A stretch of DNA of 46,258 bases from Seminavis robusta (Eukaryota > Bacillariophyta > Bacillariophyceae > Naviculales > Naviculaceae). Positions 32,524-43,289 of this stretch are shown here, in pieces; position 1 is the stretch's first letter, and each line of letters opens with the position of its first letter. Location of the stretch: positions 1-46,258 of the forward strand of contig CAICTM010000828.1 of NCBI GenBank assembly GCA_903772945.1. The letters are read 5' to 3'. Below the pieces are notes generated by a model, which saw nothing but the letters and a program-made list of their open reading frames with translations, made no database searches and was not told where the DNA came from. The position numbers were made by a program, and so were the translations under genes.

Positions 32524-32932
32524 GATTTCTCACAATTTCGATTTTGGTTTCTCACAATTTCAATTTTTAGATTCCTCACAATTTCAATTTTAGGTTTCTC
32601 ACAATTTTAACTTTGGGTTTCTCACAATTCTAATTTTTAGATTCCTCACAATTCCAGTTTTGGATTCCTCACATTTCCTATTTTGGATTTCTCAAAATTT
32701 AAATTTTTGATTTCTCACAATTCTAATTTTTGGGTTCTCACAATTCCAATTCTAGATTTCTCACAATTCTAATTTTAGGTTTCTCACAATTTTAACTTTG
32801 GATTCCTCACAATTCCAATTCTAGATTTCTCACAATTCCAATTTTGGGTTTCTCACAATTTCAATTTTGGGTTTCTCACAATTTCAATTTTGGGTTCTCA
32901 CAATTTCAATTTTGGGTTTCTCAAAAAACAAG
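32524..32932. repeat. AT-rich minisatellite, about 17 units of 23-25 bp
   Basis: Degenerate tandem copies of TTTCTCACAATTTCAATTTT plus GGG or TAG fill about 410 bp. The CTCACAATT core is best conserved; the last bases of the unit vary between TTTGGG, TTTTAG and TTCTAG. The units are contiguous with no unique spacers, so this is not a CRISPR array. It separates the receptor gene from EMC4. Confidence 0.92.
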
Positions 32933-33369
32933 AAAGGACAATGATCCCTCCACTCCCTCGCACCGATTCGATTCCAGAAAGGACATTCGTACTGGTAGCC
33001 CAGACGAAAAAGATAAGGGCTGACAGTATTCTACTGCTTGACTATCCTAACTTTTGTATTCTCTTACTAGCTAGTAGTAGGTTGCTTCATTTTCTATACA
33101 TGCAAACAGACCACAGATTGTTCTAATAAACACGAGCACCAAGATCAAGCCAAAGAACGAGGAGCAAACCCGTACCATACAGCTATTGAACGTGCCAACG
33201 AGAAAGACTCACCTCTCTTGAAACCAACCTAATTTATTGTACTTGGTTCGTAGAGACTTTTCCTAAACTCTCTAGGAGTGAAATATGACTACTGAAGTCC
33301 TCTCCCATTTCAGCAACTATAGACGATTTGATTCTTTCCTACATGTACTCTCGTCTTTTGTATTGTTAT
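32933..33369. other. short intergenic region, no gene seen
   Basis: It lies between the minisatellite and the 3' end of EMC4. Nothing beyond AT-rich untranslated sequence is recognised. Confidence 0.5.
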
Positions 33370-34091
33370 TTACGTGGGTGGAATACTGGTAATTTCCATC
33401 ATATCTTTCCACACGATGGAACCCGTCCAATCGGCGCTGGTGGTAGGTAACAAACGCATAGAAGTCATCTTGTACAAGCCAATGCCAAGCCACACCATAT
33501 TCAACGCCACAAAAATCAACTTGGGGATCGAAACATCGGCATTTTGATCTTGCATGGGCCCAAAGGTTTTGTCCAAACTCAGTATGCTGTTGATGGGTCC
33601 CAAAATGGCCTGACTGGTGACACTAATGGAGAAAATATTCAACGTCTTGCCCGACATCCACAGCATAAAGGCATTCATGAGAATCTGTTGGCCTGGTTTG
33701 GTAGCAACTGACATGGCTTTGGATTGTAGTTTCGACTGCAAGGCTTTTTGTTGTTGACTGCTGGCCGCCATGGCTGAAGTACTATTACCGTCGGCACCGG
33801 CAGATCCAGAAGCCAGCATTTGCTTTTCTTGATGGGCCAAATTCTTGCGACCCAAGGGTCCCGGCGCCGTGGCAATTAAATGATAGCCGTCATTTTCTTC
33901 TTTGAGATTCAAATCAATCTTATAGTCGGGTCTGTAGGAACAGTCGGAATGAGCAAAAACGGCAGCAAACAATCAACTATTGAGGGGGATATTGACGCCA
34001 GTCGAAGCTAACGAAAGTAATCAAGCTGCGACGACAAAACTATGATCTCGTTCGGCTCCTATCACACATTATCTACTCACTTTCGGGGCAT
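33370..34091 (-). CDS. EMC4: ER membrane protein complex subunit 4
   Basis: Subunit of the EMC insertase, which places tail-anchored and multi-pass proteins in the ER membrane. Exon 1 is only 11 coding bases (34091-34081, ATGCCCCGAAA, then GTGAGT). Exon 2 is 33931-33370 after a TTCCTACAG acceptor; the intron is 149 bp. The join gives MPRKPDYKIDLNLKEEN and a protein of 190 residues, close to the usual 180-190. Family blocks are MNAFMLWMSGKTLNIFSI, then a helix around ILGPINSIL, then LIFVALNMVWLGIGLYKMTS followed by MRLLPTTSADW, the conserved C-terminal LLPT-SDW motif. A Ser/Ala/Gln-rich spacer lies at about 45-70. Without the micro-exon the frame could be extended upstream to 33972, but that part is intron. 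Confidence 0.9.
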
Positions 34092-35312
34092 CTTTTGAAG
34101 TAGGGCACAGACAAAGTCCTAAATCCTGTCAATCGGGTAGTGCTGTTGTTACCGTAGTAGTGGTCGTCGACAGCAACCTCGTCGGTCTTCGTTTCCGACT
34201 GGTGGCGTCGTTTCGTTGCACATCCTTAACCCTCCAAGGAATCAACGCATCGTGGAGTCTTGGCGTGGAAGTTTACCAAAGCGGCTGCGAACTGCATCTA
34301 TGCATACCGTACCTTCTAAAGAAGCTCCAGGTCATATCCAGTACGGTACCGGTACTACCTGAAAGAGAAAACCTAACCTGCTTGTGGCTTACTTTAGTCT
34401 ATGCTGGCCGCGACCAGCATCCAGCACGGTCATGCGATTTTAGCAAAAAGTTCCAGCACGGTACCGGTATCGTACTACCTGAAAGAGTAAAACCTAACCT
34501 GAAGTAGTGGTGATAACAGGAGGGGAGTCCCCTGGTACCTTTGATATACTCATTGGCAATTGCTTGGTGTAACAGGTTGAGGGCTAGTTTCTGACGGGGC
34601 TTTTGGCTTCAAGGGCTACACACTGTCCGTGATAGAGAAACTAGACGTGCCCACCAAATCACTGAAGACAGAAGGAATTCAAGACTCTATCAGTGGTGTG
34701 CCACAGGACGACTCTAGCTTCTCCATCACCTCTCCCTTGAACCACCTCAGAACCAACCCAATCCGTCTTTTCAAAGACACCATTAGAACATGGCCTTAGC
34801 GTGCAATACCCCAAGGAAGGCCTTAGCGTGCACTCCCACAGAAACCACCATTGAATGGAACACCTTTAGGGGCCTTAGTGAGCCCATAACCCTTCTACTC
34901 GAACAGGGGGCCAGTAGTGCCCCCTGTCATTCGGAGTGAAGTAAAAGCAAGCCTTCGGCGCAGTAGAAAAAAATAACATCTACTAATCATTGTGACCAAC
35001 CAACCAAAGAGTAAAACCTAACCTGCTTGTGGCTTACAGTACTGCAAGTTTGGAAATAACCAAGAGGTTTGCCAGATAACATCTGCTCAAACTGCTATAT
35101 TACATACTTGGCGGGCCATGAGAAGAAGAACACTTGTAGTATTTTAGTGCGTTTCAACCAATCCAAACCGCTTCACCAAAAGCGAGTTGAGTTCTCACGT
35201 TTTTAACCCCCAAATCACCATCCCTCAAATCTCACAACAGCATCCAAGATCATCCACCCCAATGGACACCAACCCCTCTGCCAAGTCTTTCTCTCTCAAT
35301 CTTCGTTGCCTA
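34092..35312. other. intergenic region with short dispersed repeats
   Basis: No gene is seen. Two related segments, at about 34341-34380 and 34455-34501, share GGTACCGGTA, TACTACCTGAAAGAG and AAAACCTAACCTG. A third copy of the AAACCTAACCTG and CTTGTGGCTTAC part lies at about 35009-35038. GGCCTTAGCGTGCA occurs twice at about 34792-34832. ATGCTGG/CCAGCAT forms a 7-bp stem near 34400-34420. These may be remnants of small non-coding elements. Confidence 0.55.
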
Positions 35313-37535
35313 TTAGCCCAGCTCACCAGGCTTGGCTCTGAAAGTGACAATCTCTACATCTCCAAAGATGGACCCTGCGGAGAAAGAAGAAAGTGACACA
35401 TGATAGTCAGATATCATTGAAGGGGATAATCCTATTTTGATGAATTGCAGCAAAGTTCACGTACCCATTGGTTCTGCGTTCCAAACATAATTTGTGATGT
35501 AGTCCTGGTAGTCCGCTGCTGTTGCTTGCATTACACCAAATAAGTCGTTTTTTGTGGGATTCGCGGTAATGTTGGGGAAGAACGTTACAATGGCATTAAC
35601 ATCCATGAGAAAAGGGTCGTCGGCCCCAAGAGTAAATACCGCTTCGTTCACTGCGGATAAACGGATACAGAGTGAGGATTGATCAGAGCGTAATCGACCA
35701 TTGGCACTTGCAGTAGCAGAAAACGTACGTGTCATGTCGAACATGTGATACACATCGCCATATTCCTGTCGAAACAGCTTGTCGTAAAATGGAATTGTCT
35801 CTACGATTAGACCATCAATCTCTTCTTGTGTTGGTTCTCTCGTTGGTTCTGAATCCCCAAACCAGCCTGAAAGAAAGTGTGGGAAAGATCAGTACAAAGG
35901 TGAGGAATCTCAAGAAGAGTAGAAAAACGGCAAGAACAAACTTCTATGCTGGTATCAATGGCAATCCCCACATCCCCACTCACCATATGACAACGTTGAA
36001 ACTAAGATTCTCTCAAGAACGATAGGAGTGACCGTCGGTGAGTTGGTTGGAGAAAGCGTTGGAGAGGTCGTGGGGGCGGCGGTTGCTCCCGTAGGTGCAC
36101 TGGTGCCAGCAGTCGGAGAAAGTGTCGGGGTCCCTGTCGGGGTCCCTGTTGGGGTCCCGGTTGGGGTCCCTGTGGGAGCCATCGTCGCTACAGTTGGAGG
36201 AAGAGTTGGAGTCGCCGTTGTTTCTGCCACAGTAGGAGTCGCCGTGCCTCCTGTTGGAGCAAGTGTTGGAGTACCTGTTGGCGCCATGGTGGTTTGAGCA
36301 ACCGAAGGAGGCGCAGTTGGGGTTGCTGTAGTTTCTGCCGCAGTAGGATTCGCCGTGCCTGCTGTTGGACTAAGAGTAGGCGTTGTGGTTGGCATCAGAG
36401 TGGGGGACACAGTGGGTGCAACTGTGGCTGCTGTGGGAGAACTTGTGATAGCTACTGGTGGTTCTGTTGCAGGAATACTTGGCATGGACGTGGGTGATGC
36501 AGTTGCAGGGATCGTTGGCGAAACTGACAGCGTTGGAACATTAGTAATCATCATAGAGGGCCTCTTTGTCAGTCCTTGGGTGGGGGAAATTGTAGGCTTG
36601 CTGATAGTGTCAGGGATGCCGCTGAATGCGGGAAATGCTCCGAAGTAGCAATCAAAATCCATCAAATCTATTCTGGGTGCTTCAGTTTCCTGTTGCCGTG
36701 CTCGGTAAGCCCCTGGTCGCCTTCGTTTCACTGCTCTCCGCTTTCTGCCGACATCTCTGAAATATTGTGCTTCGGACAAGAAGCCTGAGCCTCTATTTTG
36801 ATTCCAGCGATCGGTTTCCGGCGCGTCGTTGTAACCATAGTAGTCGTGATTGTACTTGTACTTGTGGTATGCACCTTTCCCTGCTTTGCTCTTTTTGGAT
36901 TTGCTCGAACTCCTGCTTTTGCTTTTGCTCTTACTCTTACTTTTGTGTCCATTGCCCTTGCCTTTGCCTTTTCCCTTGAATTTGCCTTGTCTACCTTTGT
37001 ATACTGAGTATTCGTAGTCGTTGTTGTAAGGATCATCATTGTATTCATAAATGTCCTGATAGTCGTAGTTGTACAGGTAAGATCCGGTTGCTTTGTTTGC
37101 TGTCTTCCCTTTCTTCGGCTCAGTAGTGGATGCAGCTGTATTTAAAGTTGTCCCCGACCCCTGCTTTGGTATACACGTGACCGGGAAGCCTCCTTGATGG
37201 AACCGATTCAGCCCCCCGCCATGAGAACTGTAGTACTCATACGACCACAAACTGTCAATGGATTCGTCCAAGGATTCGTGATCGTCATCCCACTTGAAGC
37301 CGGCAGAGTATTCTGCGTAAGTATTGAAGCCACTAGAGAGGAAACCACCTTTCCCTTTTCCCTTCGAGTTACTCCTTGCAGCGATATCTGCTTGATGGTT
37401 TCTCGCTCTGGCATAGAAGAAAGGAAGTGGTCTTTGGTCGCTCTCAGCTGCTTGTGCATTCACAACAATCCATTGGAAACTCCAGAACAAGGTTACGGTA
37501 CTGACAAGAGCAAGCGCTCTCATCCCCAGCTTCAT
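35313..37535 (-). CDS. secreted mosaic protein C: Lys/Ser/Tyr-rich, PT stalk, C-terminal family domain
   Basis: Four exons on the minus strand: 37535-35984, 35866-35729, 35650-35465 and 35374-35313, giving 645 residues. Each intron has clean GT-AG ends (GTGAGT, GTACGT, GTACGT donors), and removing them restores the shared domain at full length: REPTQEEIDGLIVETIPFY, LNEAVFTLGADDPFLMDVNA, DLFGVMQ, YVWNAEPMGSIFGDVEIVTF. The signal peptide is MRALALVSTVTLFWSF with cleavage near VNA. Then come SNSKGKGKGGFLSSG, an acidic Tyr-rich part, a block of KGKGKGKGNGHKSKSKSKSK type, GSGFLSEAQYF, and a stalk of PTGTPTGTP and SPT repeats. The two mature cysteines are in GFPVTCIP and DCYFGAFP. The SKS runs resemble silaffin-type lysine clusters. 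A wall or mucilage function is inferred. Confidence 0.8.
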
Positions 37536-38288
37536 GGTGTTTGTTGTAGACTTCTTAGTATCGGACCCGCAGTAACTTTGCTTCATGTGCCTTGCAGCCA
37601 GTAATATTGCTGTTGTGGCTACCAGCACTGGTCACCAACAAACGGATCGGATGGTGGAGGCAACTATCCTTGCAGTGTGAAGCCCACAGGATCCACCGGA
37701 ACTGCTCCTCTAATGGATTCATTCGTTTTAACATTGTCCATTTTCCAATTAGGTCAAAAGAATTTGAGCCGGACAATTTTGGTTTCCTCCAAAAATTCGG
37801 GTCGAGGCTTGGGCTCTCTAGGGGGCAAAAGCTTCGTTTCGACTTTTCCTGCGCACATGCCAGTCACATTTCATTCCCAGTTCAATTTCCCCCAGGGTGT
37901 GAACAGCTTTGGGAATTTTGAAAAGTCCTGAGAGAGCGGCTCTCTCATACAGTACTTTAAAAATCGTAGAGTAAAGTTTAGTTTAACCCCTATACAGGTA
38001 TAACTACCCCAACCACCGGTACCTCTCCAAATCTGTCTTCCTGAACCAAGAGGACGATCGCGTTGCTGGCTCTGGCTAGTGGAGCTGCGGCAGCCAGCCG
38101 CGGAACCTGATTTCATGAAGTCAGCATTCAAGATCCGGAGGACGTGGCAAACTTATCTCCACCTTTCTCTCTGGTTATTGGTGTGAGCTGTAACCAAGCC
38201 GATTGAACCGAACAGTACCGACTCATGTGTTGTGTATTGTATCTAATGGGAAGGCGGTTGATGGCGAGCTGTTTTGTTCGTAATGATT
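37536..38288. other. intergenic region between mosaic genes C and D
   Basis: It holds the promoter and leader of gene C and the 3' flank of gene D. Extra open frame upstream of the gene C start (to 37628) lacks a better signal peptide and is taken as leader. No other feature was recognised. Confidence 0.5.
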
Positions 38289-41242
38289 TCAGCGCAGCCC
38301 AATGCGAGCAGCATACTCTACATTGCTCGTTTCGAAGAAAAGGTTTTGCTCACGTGGCTCTGCTTCCCATGCATACATCATTATGTAAACATCATATTCG
38401 GCGCTTTGCAGTACGGTCAACATTTCCTGCGTAGTGGGAATTGTTGTGCCTTCTGTGAAGAATCCATAAGCATCGAAGTCGATCTCTACTGGAAACAACG
38501 CATTGGCATCGTATCGGTATGTTATTACTTCGATTGCGGAGCAAGAAAGTGCAACGTGAGACCAACGTTAATTAGGCGAAATCATTCATTTTTACAAGGT
38601 GCAAAGGCCACATGCTTACGATCGGATTGAAAATCTACCAAGTTGTCAAAAGCTCGCATGAATGTCCCCAAATAGAATGCATTTGTTTGCACCATAAGTG
38701 CGTCGACTTCCGCCTGGGTAGGCTCCCTAAGCATTGCTTCATCAAAGAATTGATACCGCAAGGTACTGTCAACAACTTGACCTTCGGTGCCAGCAGGCGG
38801 AGTAAGACCCATTGTCTGCGTTGGAGCCAAAGCGACTCCTGTGGGGGCAATTGTTGTCATCACTACAGTTGGAGCGGGTGCAGAAGCTACAGTAGGAGGT
38901 GCCGTGGTTGCTGCTGCAGAAGGTGAAGTCGTGGGATTGGCGGTGGTCACAATCATGGCATTCGTGGGCGCAGTTGTACTTGAAGTGGGCAACAGGGTTG
39001 TTGCCGTGGGAGGATTTGTGCTAGCGGGTGAGGGGGCTGCTGTCTGCATTGTACCTGTAGATGGAGCACCTGGACTTGAGGAAGGGACAGCTGTTGGCGC
39101 GGAGATGCCTCCTGGTATTGTAGGGTTCATTGTCTGTGCTTGAGCACTTGATGGTGGGGTTGCTGCTGTAGATGGGGCCGTAGCAGTTTGGCTAGATGGG
39201 GCCGTGGCAGTTTGGCTAGTGGGTGCAACGGTTTGTTGCTGTGTCGGCTGCACAGTAGTGGAAGCTGATGTGGGTGAGGTAGTTTGTCCGTCCGCAGCTG
39301 TCATCGGTGTAGGAGCTACGGTTACTCCTCCTGGTGTAGACGTCATTGTCGCGGAGGTGGGGAACTGAGCTGTCGTCATTGGTGAAGGTCCCATTGTGGC
39401 GGCTGAAGGCGATGGTGCAGTTGTTCCGGTGGTTGTCGTTGGTGCAGTAGTTCCAGGGGTTGTCGTTGGTGCGGTAGTCCCAGGGATTGTCGTTGGTGCA
39501 GTGGTTCCAGGTATGTTCGTCGGGGCGGATGTCATCGTAACGGAGGTGGGCAATTGAGGTGATACTGTACCGGATGCAGACGGAGCACCTGGAGGTGAAG
39601 GTACATCTGTGATGTCTGGACCAGGTGAAACAGGAGCAGTTGCCATTGTTGGAACCATACTTGTCGGTGTAGACGGCGAAGACGGCGGGAATTCACCCTG
39701 CCCTCGCAGCACGTTCGTTTCTGGGAAAGCCCCAAAGTAGCATTGAACGTCTGGCAGTGCCTCTTGAACAAGATTACCCCTGAATCTACCTGGGCCGCTG
39801 AAAGCAACGGGCAGCGCCTGTAAATGGCGCCTTTGCCTCCGTAGGCTGTCAAAGAACCGCGACAGAAATCCAGAGGCTTGAGCACGGTTGTTGAGAGATT
39901 CTCCAGTCCCTGGAATGTCACAATGGACCGGCGCCCCCCCACCAAAAACTCCATTGGGCCAAATTCCAACATCCCCGATCCCTCCAATGGAATCTTCAAA
40001 GAAATCACCTATATCTCCTCGAAATCGTGCATTCGGAGCTTGGAGGACAATCGCAGTTCCTTGACGCCTTAACGGGCGTTGGTTGTTATCGCTGGTTGTC
40101 GTTGTTTGGGGTTGGCGCTGCGGTTGCGGAGGAGGTCTCTGATTAAGGCTGTCGTTTGCAGATTGCCGGTTTGGTGGCTGATGATTGCGATTTGGAGGTT
40201 GTTTATTATTGAGAGGTCGCTCTTGGTTGTCGGAGTCACTTGTTGGAGGTTGCCGATTGGCTAGTTCTTCTTCTGTACCGGTAACGCTTTCAAGTTCTTC
40301 TCCTCCGCCTTCTAAAGCTTCAAATTCGTCATCTAAAAAGGCAAGGCTCTTGTCATCGGTGAGAGATTCATCGTCGTCGTCGAACTTGTCGTCGTCAAAT
40401 TTATCGTCATCGAATTGATCGTCCAAGGCAGGTAGGTTATCGTCTACAAGGTCATCATCGAAGTTATCATCGTCAAATTCATCATACGCAACTTGCTCTG
40501 GAAAGCTATCTTCTTCTGGGTATTGTGTCGATGCCTGTGACAAACCTATCCTTAAAGGTGGGTCGTCGATTGCGGCAGTTCTTGGTGGGCCTTCCCTCTG
40601 TGGCTTCCGTTCGGGTCTGCCTGGACTGTCTTGGTCTATGTCACGCAACAGAGCGGCCATTTGATCAGCCAATTTTAGAGCAGGTGCATTCTCATTGCTG
40701 ACGCCATTGTCGTTCCCAGATTGTCGAGGGTTTCCTCTTTTGTTAGTAGTCCCTCGTTTCCCTCTCATCCCCATTCTCATTCCCATTCTTATTGTTCCAT
40801 GATTGTTGCCTATCATCGGCTTTTGCTTCTGTGCCGGTGGCGGAGGCACATAGCCACGAATAGCCTTCTCTTGTTGTGGTCGAAGTGGAGGCCCGGAGTC
40901 TCTCAGGAAGAATCCCATTGATCCGAACCGAGCGTCTATTCCCGACGACGACGACGACGAATATCTTCCATTTCCGTTAGAGTTGGCATTGGTATTCGTA
41001 CCCCGGCTGATGAAACCTCTCGGACTAGTACGGCCGTTCGTATCGGGCCTACCATTTGCGGCAAGACTGAGAAATCCCCTTCGCCTTCGCTGACTCTGGA
41101 GAGCTCTATCCGCACGTTCATCGTTTCTTAATGGTTGCTTCTGGGCAGCTGCAAGCGGATTCGGCAGGAGCAGCGATGCTACCAGGACGAAGGATAGCCT
41201 CCCTATTCCTCCACGTCTTCTTCTTCTCTTTGACATTGACAT
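38289..41242 (-). CDS. secreted mosaic protein D: acidic repeats, long PT stalk, C-terminal family domain
   Basis: Largest member, 953 residues. Exons are 41242-38620 and 38527-38289, with a 92-bp GTAAGC...GAAG intron. The start is the first ATG (MSMSKRRRRRGGIGRLSFVL), a signal peptide ending in LAAA. Next come RGFLSLAANG, RGFISRG and SMGFFLRD, an RMGMRMGMRG patch, then a long acidic block of DDDKFDDDKFDDDD type, a Gln/Asn/Pro block, ASGFLSRFF, and an RHL site. The two mature cysteines are in APVHCDIP and QCYFGAFP; the latter block is identical to that of protein C. The stalk holds GTTAPTTIP-type repeats. The domain reads LREPTQAEVDALMVQTNAFY, LITYRYDANALFPVEIDFDA, EMLTVLQ, YAWEAEP, NLFFETSNVEYAAR. 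The intron lies at the same site and phase as intron 2 of gene C. Confidence 0.8.
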
Positions 41243-41987
41243 TCCCACGGATTATTGCATTGGTTTCGTTGCTCTCTCAGATCAACGGCATATACTTATC
41301 TTTGCATTCTCAGTAGCAACAGTCTTGTAGATCCCAAACAAACTCCCAACTTTCGGCGGTGAGAAATTTGGAACGATGGAAAGTCCCAGTCGTGTCGCAA
41401 CGGCATGAAGTTCTTTCTCCTCTTTCTTGAGAAAGCTTGCACCGAAGGCCGATGCTCTTCGCTGAGTTGCTCGTTTCATGTCCTTTTCGCGACGCGAAAC
41501 ATCAGTTCTGGTACCGGTACTCTTGGAAACTCTCGCTTTTACTGTTCTTGTGGCGCCTCATCCGCACCCCTGCTTGTTTTGTGGCCACCCTTGTACCACG
41601 GTACCGGTACCGGTACCGGTACCGGTACCGTTACGCCTAGCGAGCGATCGCGAGGAGATGGCAGTTCAATGAACACAGCACCCTTTGGAGTTGACAGACA
41701 GTGGCTGGTGACGACTTGTCCACCATACTACAGATACTTATCATTTGAACTATCTAGCTCTTATGAGAGTATCAAGCAGGGGTGCTATCACAAACAGTTA
41801 TCCACTTCCTTCGCGCATAGTTAGCTTGTTGATCCATGCGGTACTACCGTAGTGGACAAGAGCACTATCTGTGAAAACATACAGCTTCGTTATTCATTAT
41901 AAAAACCACAAGAAATGAGTAGTTTGCCCCGAATAGGTTCCATCCATCCAAATAGCGGCCAGTCAACCCGATAATACCTTTTGTCCA
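41243..41987. other. intergenic region between mosaic genes D and E
   Basis: It holds the promoter and leader of gene D and the 3' flank of gene E. It contains a TACCGGTA palindrome at 41512-41519 and a perfect GGTACC tandem array at 41600-41629. No gene is supported. Confidence 0.5.
41600..41629. repeat. five tandem GGTACC palindromes
   Basis: Thirty bases of exact (GGTACC)5. Each unit is its own reverse complement, so the array can fold as a cruciform or hairpin in any register. The same palindrome core, TACCGGTA, recurs at other intergenic sites in the window. Confidence 0.95.
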
Positions 41988-43289
41988 CTATGCTGGCGAG
42001 GTGGATGCTGTAAAGTCTACCTGCATCACAGCATCCAGTTGGTTCACAGGATCTCGTCGCAAATAATCGTTGATGAATGCTCTGTAATCAAGACCCTGCA
42101 TCTTTGTCAAAATGTCGTTGGCAGTGATCGTGGTTCCCATGGCGAAGGAAAAGTTGGCATCAAAGTCCATCATGACATGAGGGTTTCCAGCTTCGTTATA
42201 CATCATAGTGGTGATCACAGTGTTGTACGATACAAAATCAGTGGCGAACATCGGATCATTTTGGAATTCAGTTGTATAGAATTCGTCCATCAGGGTCGTT
42301 AGCTCTGCATACTCTTCAGCTGTTAGATCTCTCACCACATCGGTGGCCATATCAGTGAAATAGGTCAAAGCAAAGGTAGCCATGATCACAAAGTCTTGCG
42401 TTGGGGTAGTTGTGGGTCCGGGTGATGCTCCAGGTGCGACTGTTGTTCCAGGTGCCAAAGTAGGATTTGGTGTGGCGGGGCCGGCTGTTGTAGGACTAGG
42501 TGTGACAACAGGAGCTGCGGTCGTAGGCGATGCTGTGGGCCCTTGCGGTGACGGAGCTGATGAAGGAGGCGACGTCCTGGGGCGAATTGTGCTAGCTCGA
42601 AATCCTGGAGGGAATCGATTACCTCCAGGGCGGGCCCGTGGTGGCCTCCCTCGTGGTCTATTGATTCGACCAATTCCGGTTCCACGATAGGCTGGTGTGA
42701 CGGCCACTGTCCCGACGGAAACCACACGAACAGGAACAACTGCTCCGCCATCACCGCGACCCACTTGTCCCGCATCAACCACATCCACAGCTTGAACGGC
42801 TCCACGGAATCGAGAACGCCTTCCGCGTCTGTTGCGCCTGTAATACAAGTCATCATCGTATCCCGAGTAGGATCGGCTACCACCACCTTTACCTTTGCCT
42901 TTGCCTTTTCCATGGCTTCTTCGTCCGCGATTGCCTCCTCCTCCCCCTCCACCGCCACCACCTCCACCAACGACATAGTAAACGTCACCATCACCGCGAG
43001 CTGCGTTCACATACAAAGTATTGCCTCTCCCTCTATTTCCGTTCCTCCTCCTCCTCCGTCGACGGTGGAGTTCCCGTTCTCCTTGATCGCTATTCATGTG
43101 GCGAAGGCCCCGCATTTGTTGATAATCGAAATCCATCGAGCCATTGTCCTTTTGCATTTGGCCGTCGTTAGCAATCGTCATGGTTCGCTCCGAATGTCGT
43201 TCCCTTCCAGATGCAATGCTCATTTGACAAACAAGCATGAGCAGCAACAGAGCTGCTCGTGCTATTCTTGCCACTCGGCAGATCATCAT
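41988..43289 (-). CDS. secreted mosaic protein E: Arg/Gly-rich, short PT stalk, C-terminal family domain
   Basis: Single exon, 433 residues. The signal peptide is ARAALLLLMLVCQMSIAS. Then come RGL and REL sites, an Arg run, a run of 12 glycines, HGKGKGKGKGGGSRSYSG, YDDDLYYRRNRRGRRSRFRG and a Pro/Arg segment. The stalk is shorter (SPTTAGPATPNPTLAP). The C-terminal domain is the most diverged of the five: LTYFTDMATDVVRDLTAEEY, AELTTLMDEFY, NPHVMMDFDANFSF, ILTKMQGLDYRAFINDY. It lacks the YVWNAEP block and has no cysteine after the signal peptide, unlike its four relatives. No intron is present. It may be a specialised or older branch. Function is inferred only from composition and from proximity to protein D. 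Confidence 0.78.
   Translation of the reverse strand: MMICRVARIARAALLLLMLVCQMSIASGRERHSERTMTIANDGQMQKDNGSMDFDYQQMRGLRHMNSDQGERELHRRRRRRRNGNRGRGNTLYVNAARGDGDVYYVVGGGGGGGGGGGGNRGRRSHGKGKGKGKGGGSRSYSGYDDDLYYRRNRRGRRSRFRGAVQAVDVVDAGQVGRGDGGAVVPVRVVSVGTVAVTPAYRGTGIGRINRPRGRPPRARPGGNRFPPGFRASTIRPRTSPPSSAPSPQGPTASPTTAAPVVTPSPTTAGPATPNPTLAPGTTVAPGASPGPTTTPTQDFVIMATFALTYFTDMATDVVRDLTAEEYAELTTLMDEFYTTEFQNDPMFATDFVSYNTVITTMMYNEAGNPHVMMDFDANFSFAMGTTITANDILTKMQGLDYRAFINDYLRRDPVNQLDAVMQVDFTASTSPA

Noticed and set aside
32524..32932. CRISPR-like array
   Set aside because: The units are contiguous, degenerate and without unique spacers, in a eukaryotic genome. It is a minisatellite.
41988..42395. GDPH-type autocleavage domain known from some diatom adhesive proteins
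   Set aside because: Protein E has GNPH in NEAGNPHVMM, but the other four members lack it, and the block aligns with the YPV strand of the shared domain.
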